Part shown: piece after piece, positions 6,347-8,405 of the stretch | Layout: each line of letters begins with the position of its first letter | How positions within the stretch are numbered: position 1 is the first letter of the stretch | Source: Bacteroidaceae bacterium | GTDB lineage: Bacteria; Bacteroidota; Bacteroidia; Bacteroidales; Bacteroidaceae | Assembly: GCA_023227685.1 (NCBI GenBank) | Contig: JALNVG010000101.1 | Location: 1 to 8,405, forward strand | Length of the DNA: 8,405 bases | Direction of reading: 5' to 3' | Translations under genes and position numbers: made by a program | Notes under the pieces: generated by a model | Seen by the model: only the letters and a program-made list of their open reading frames with translations | What the model was told of the DNA's origin: nothing | The model's database searches: none

Positions 6347-7852
6347 TTAGCCCAGAGACTTGTTCAACAAGTAGTAAATTTCATTGATACGAATGTCTTT
6401 CTTGAAATCTCTGATATTTGTATCTTTGTCAATAACCAGAATTTCGATGCCGGCCATCTCTGCAAAGTCTTCCAGATATTCAGTAGTCAAGTCGTAAGAG
6501 AAACTAGTGTGATGTGTGCCACCGGCCAAAATCCATGCGGCTGCACCAACTTCGAATGTAGGTCTTGGAATCCATAAATTAGAAGCAACAGGCAGTTTAG
6601 GCAATTTCTTGCTCTTTACACAATCCACTTCATTAACAATCATACGGAAACGGTTGCCCAGATCGATAATCGTAGCGGCAACGCCTTCGCCTTGTTTTGA
6701 AGTAAAGACCAGACGGGCAGGGTCGTTTTTACCACCGATACCCAGCGGATGAACTTCCAATTTAGGTTTTTCTTCGGAGATAAGCGGACAAACTTCCAGC
6801 ATGTGAGCTTCAAGAATAGCAGTCTTATCGCCATTGAAGTTCAGGGTATAATCTTCGAGGAATGAACAACCCTTTGGCATGCCCTGACTCATATACCACA
6901 TGGTACGATAGAGAGCGGCGGATTTCCAGTCACCTTCGGCGCCGAATCCATATCCGTCGGCCATCATACGCTGGCAAGCCAGGCCGGGCAGTTGGTCAAG
7001 TCCTTTCAAATCATCGAAATTAGTGGTGAAAGCTTTGGCTCCTTTTTCATCCAGAAAGCGGCGGAGAGCAATCTCCTCGCGGGCAGCTTCAATAACCTGC
7101 TGACGGTCTTTTCCTCCTTCTTTGCAGTTGGGAGCAATAACATATTCTTTTTCGTATTCGGCAACAAGTGTGGCAATATCCGCATCGGACACCTTATCTT
7201 GTACGGCAACAAGATCGCCGATAGGATAATAGTCAACGTGATAACCTAGAATCTCTTCGGCGGCAACTTTATCGCCGTCGGTTACAGCTACATTATTCAT
7301 CTGGTCGCCGAAACGGACAACGAGCATGTTCTGAGAATCAGCCCATGCGGCAGCTACGCGCATCCAGATAGCAATCTTTTCGAGAGTTTTCGGATCCTGC
7401 CAATGACCTACGACCACTTTTCTGTTTTTACGCATGCGTGCCATGATATGACCGAATTCGCGATCGCCATGTGCACTCTGGTTCAGGTTCATAAAGTCCA
7501 TGTCCATGGTATCCCAAGGAATTTCCTTATTGAATTGTGTGTGTAAGTGAAGCAATGGCTTGCGCAGTTCCTGCAATCCGTGAATCCACATCTTTGCAGG
7601 AGAGAATGTATGCATCCATGTGATGACACCGACACATTTATCATCATTGTTGGCTGCCTTGAAAGTGGCAGTTACTTCTTTTGCGGAATTTACCGTGCCT
7701 TTATATACTACCTTTACAGGTAATTTGCCACTCTCATTGAGACCGGCTACGATTTTATTACTGTGTGCGTCTACTGCGATAACAGCGTCACCTCCGTACA
7801 AGAGCTGTGCTCCTGTGACGAACCATACTTCATTTTGATCAAATGCATTCAT
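6347..7852 (-). CDS. araA: L-arabinose isomerase
   Basis: AraA converts L-arabinose to L-ribulose, the first cytoplasmic step, using a divalent metal, usually Mn2+. The protein has 501 residues against 500 in E. coli, and key positions keep the E. coli numbering: E306 in YGFGAEGDWK, E333 in FLEDYT and H350 in EAHMLEVCP are metal and catalytic residues, and the last histidine ligand is in the GGTHHTSFS pair (H447/H448). Other conserved blocks are HTFSPAKMWI (81-90), HTQFNKEIPWD (104-114), DMDFMNLNQSAHG (117-129), GHWQDP (149-154), VTDGDKVAAE (190-199) and HPLGIGGKNDPARLVF (368-383). The gene is intact. It is 29 nt from araD and 13 nt from araB, so the three are almost certainly one transcript, in the order araD-araA-araB, the reverse of the E. 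coli araBAD order. Confidence 0.98.
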   Translation of the reverse strand: MNAFDQNEVWFVTGAQLLYGGDAVIAVDAHSNKIVAGLNESGKLPVKVVYKGTVNSAKEVTATFKAANNDDKCVGVITWMHTFSPAKMWIHGLQELRKPLLHLHTQFNKEIPWDTMDMDFMNLNQSAHGDREFGHIMARMRKNRKVVVGHWQDPKTLEKIAIWMRVAAAWADSQNMLVVRFGDQMNNVAVTDGDKVAAEEILGYHVDYYPIGDLVAVQDKVSDADIATLVAEYEKEYVIAPNCKEGGKDRQQVIEAAREEIALRRFLDEKGAKAFTTNFDDLKGLDQLPGLACQRMMADGYGFGAEGDWKSAALYRTMWYMSQGMPKGCSFLEDYTLNFNGDKTAILEAHMLEVCPLISEEKPKLEVHPLGIGGKNDPARLVFTSKQGEGVAATIIDLGNRFRMIVNEVDCVKSKKLPKLPVASNLWIPRPTFEVGAAAWILAGGTHHTSFSYDLTTEYLEDFAEMAGIEILVIDKDTNIRDFKKDIRINEIYYLLNKSLG

Positions 7853-7881
7853 AATGATATTGTTTTTAAAAAGTTAATGAT

Positions 7882-8405
7882 TTATTTTTTCTTTTGTCCG
7901 TAATAAGCATTCGGGCCGTGTTTGCGGCTGAAATGTTTTTCAACCAATAGCGGATTCATTGTCAGCTGCGGATTGATAGTGTAAGCGATACTTGCCATTT
8001 TGGCCACTTGTTCCATCACTACGGCATTATGCACTGCCTCATCGGCATCTTTACCCCAAACGAATGGTCCGTGATTTTTGACCAAAACGCCTGGTGTGTG
8101 CATCGGATTCATTGCTTTGAAACGTTTCACGATAACGTTACCTGTCTCCAGTTCGTAGGCTCCTTTGACTTCGGCTTCTGTCATATCAGCAGTACAGGGA
8201 ATGGCTTGATGAAAATAGTCGGCGTGCGTTGTCCCTATATTGGGAATGTCACGTCCTGCTTGAGCCCAAGCTGTGGCGTATATGGAGTGGGTATGAACCA
8301 CCCCGCCTATTTCAGGAAAGGCTTTATAGAGTACCACATGGGTAGGGGTATCTGAAGATGGATTTAATTTGCCTTCAATAACTTTTCCATTCAAATCCAC
8401 TACAA
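7882..8405 (-). CDS. araD: L-ribulose-5-phosphate 4-epimerase, N-terminus cut by the window edge
   Basis: AraD epimerises L-ribulose-5-phosphate to D-xylulose-5-phosphate, the link to the pentose phosphate pathway. The visible 173 residues match the C-terminal three quarters of the 231-residue E. coli enzyme; roughly 55-60 residues lie beyond the right edge. Numbering from the first visible GTG codon (8400), the class II aldolase-type zinc ligands are H36 and H38 in VVHTHS and H110 in NHGPF, the catalytic aspartate is D61 in HADYF, and the catalytic tyrosine is in the C-terminal YYGQ (166-169). NPSSDTPTH (13-21) is also typical. The frame is open at the edge: GTA precedes this GTG, and E. coli AraD has a matching VVV run here, so 8400 is not the start. 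The close relatives L-fuculose-1-phosphate aldolase and UlaF/SgbE are possible in principle, but araA and araB next door settle the choice. Confidence 0.95.
   Translation of the reverse strand, partial: VVDLNGKVIEGKLNPSSDTPTHVVLYKAFPEIGGVVHTHSIYATAWAQAGRDIPNIGTTHADYFHQAIPCTADMTEAEVKGAYELETGNVIVKRFKAMNPMHTPGVLVKNHGPFVWGKDADEAVHNAVVMEQVAKMASIAYTINPQLTMNPLLVEKHFSRKHGPNAYYGQKKK

Noticed and set aside
7853..7881. Palindromic TTTTTAAAAA between araD and araA as an operator or terminator
   Set aside because: It is a short A/T palindrome in a 29-nt intergenic gap, too simple to support a function.
8008..8355. 115-codon open frame on the plus strand
   Set aside because: Complement of the conserved araD core; no independent evidence of coding.
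8398..8400. GTG as the start codon of araD
   Set aside because: The frame stays open to the window edge and the matching E. coli segment is internal, so the true start lies outside the window.
1..8405. Mobile element, CRISPR array, tRNA or other transfer signature
   Set aside because: No transposase, regularly spaced repeats, tRNA-like cloverleaf or break in gene style was seen; all genes are intact housekeeping-type enzymes on one strand.

Overview
The window looks like a chromosomal segment from a Bacteroides-type gut bacterium (Bacteroidales). The evidence is AT-rich intergenic DNA around genes of moderate GC, no obvious Shine-Dalgarno sequences before the starts, matches to the Bacteroidetes -7 promoter motif TAnnTTTG, and a gene set that agrees with the L-arabinose locus I remember from Bacteroides thetaiotaomicron and relatives. 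The species call is inference; I could not run a search. All supported genes are on the minus strand, so transcription runs from the right edge to the left edge.

In transcription order the window holds: the C-terminal three quarters of araD (L-ribulose-5-phosphate 4-epimerase, cut by the right edge), araA (L-arabinose isomerase), araB (L-ribulokinase), a secreted GH51 alpha-L-arabinofuranosidase, a transketolase, rpiB (ribose-5-phosphate isomerase B), and the N-terminal part of a small tetratricopeptide-repeat (TPR) protein cut by the left edge. Gaps are 29 nt (araD-araA), 13 nt (araA-araB), 85 nt (araB-GH51), 166 nt (GH51-tkt), a 4-nt overlap (tkt-rpiB) and 162 nt (rpiB-TPR gene). No stretch above 300 nt lacks a gene.

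The genes form one metabolic route. The GH51 enzyme releases arabinose from arabinan or arabino-oligosaccharides, probably in the periplasm. AraA, AraB and AraD convert cytoplasmic L-arabinose to L-ribulose, L-ribulose-5-phosphate and D-xylulose-5-phosphate. Transketolase and RpiB pass the pentose phosphates into the non-oxidative pentose phosphate pathway. The arabinose transporter, a regulator, ribulose-phosphate 3-epimerase and transaldolase are not visible here.

Non-coding structure of note: a strong two-tier hairpin after rpiB (344-401), a 17-bp intercistronic hairpin between araB and the GH51 gene (4610-4652), and a candidate promoter before tkt (-7 box at 2937-2944) with an imperfect inverted repeat just upstream. 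I found no mobile element, CRISPR array, tRNA or rRNA. The window is best read as a well-known type of sugar-catabolism operon; the points worth a second look are regulatory, and I see no new system.
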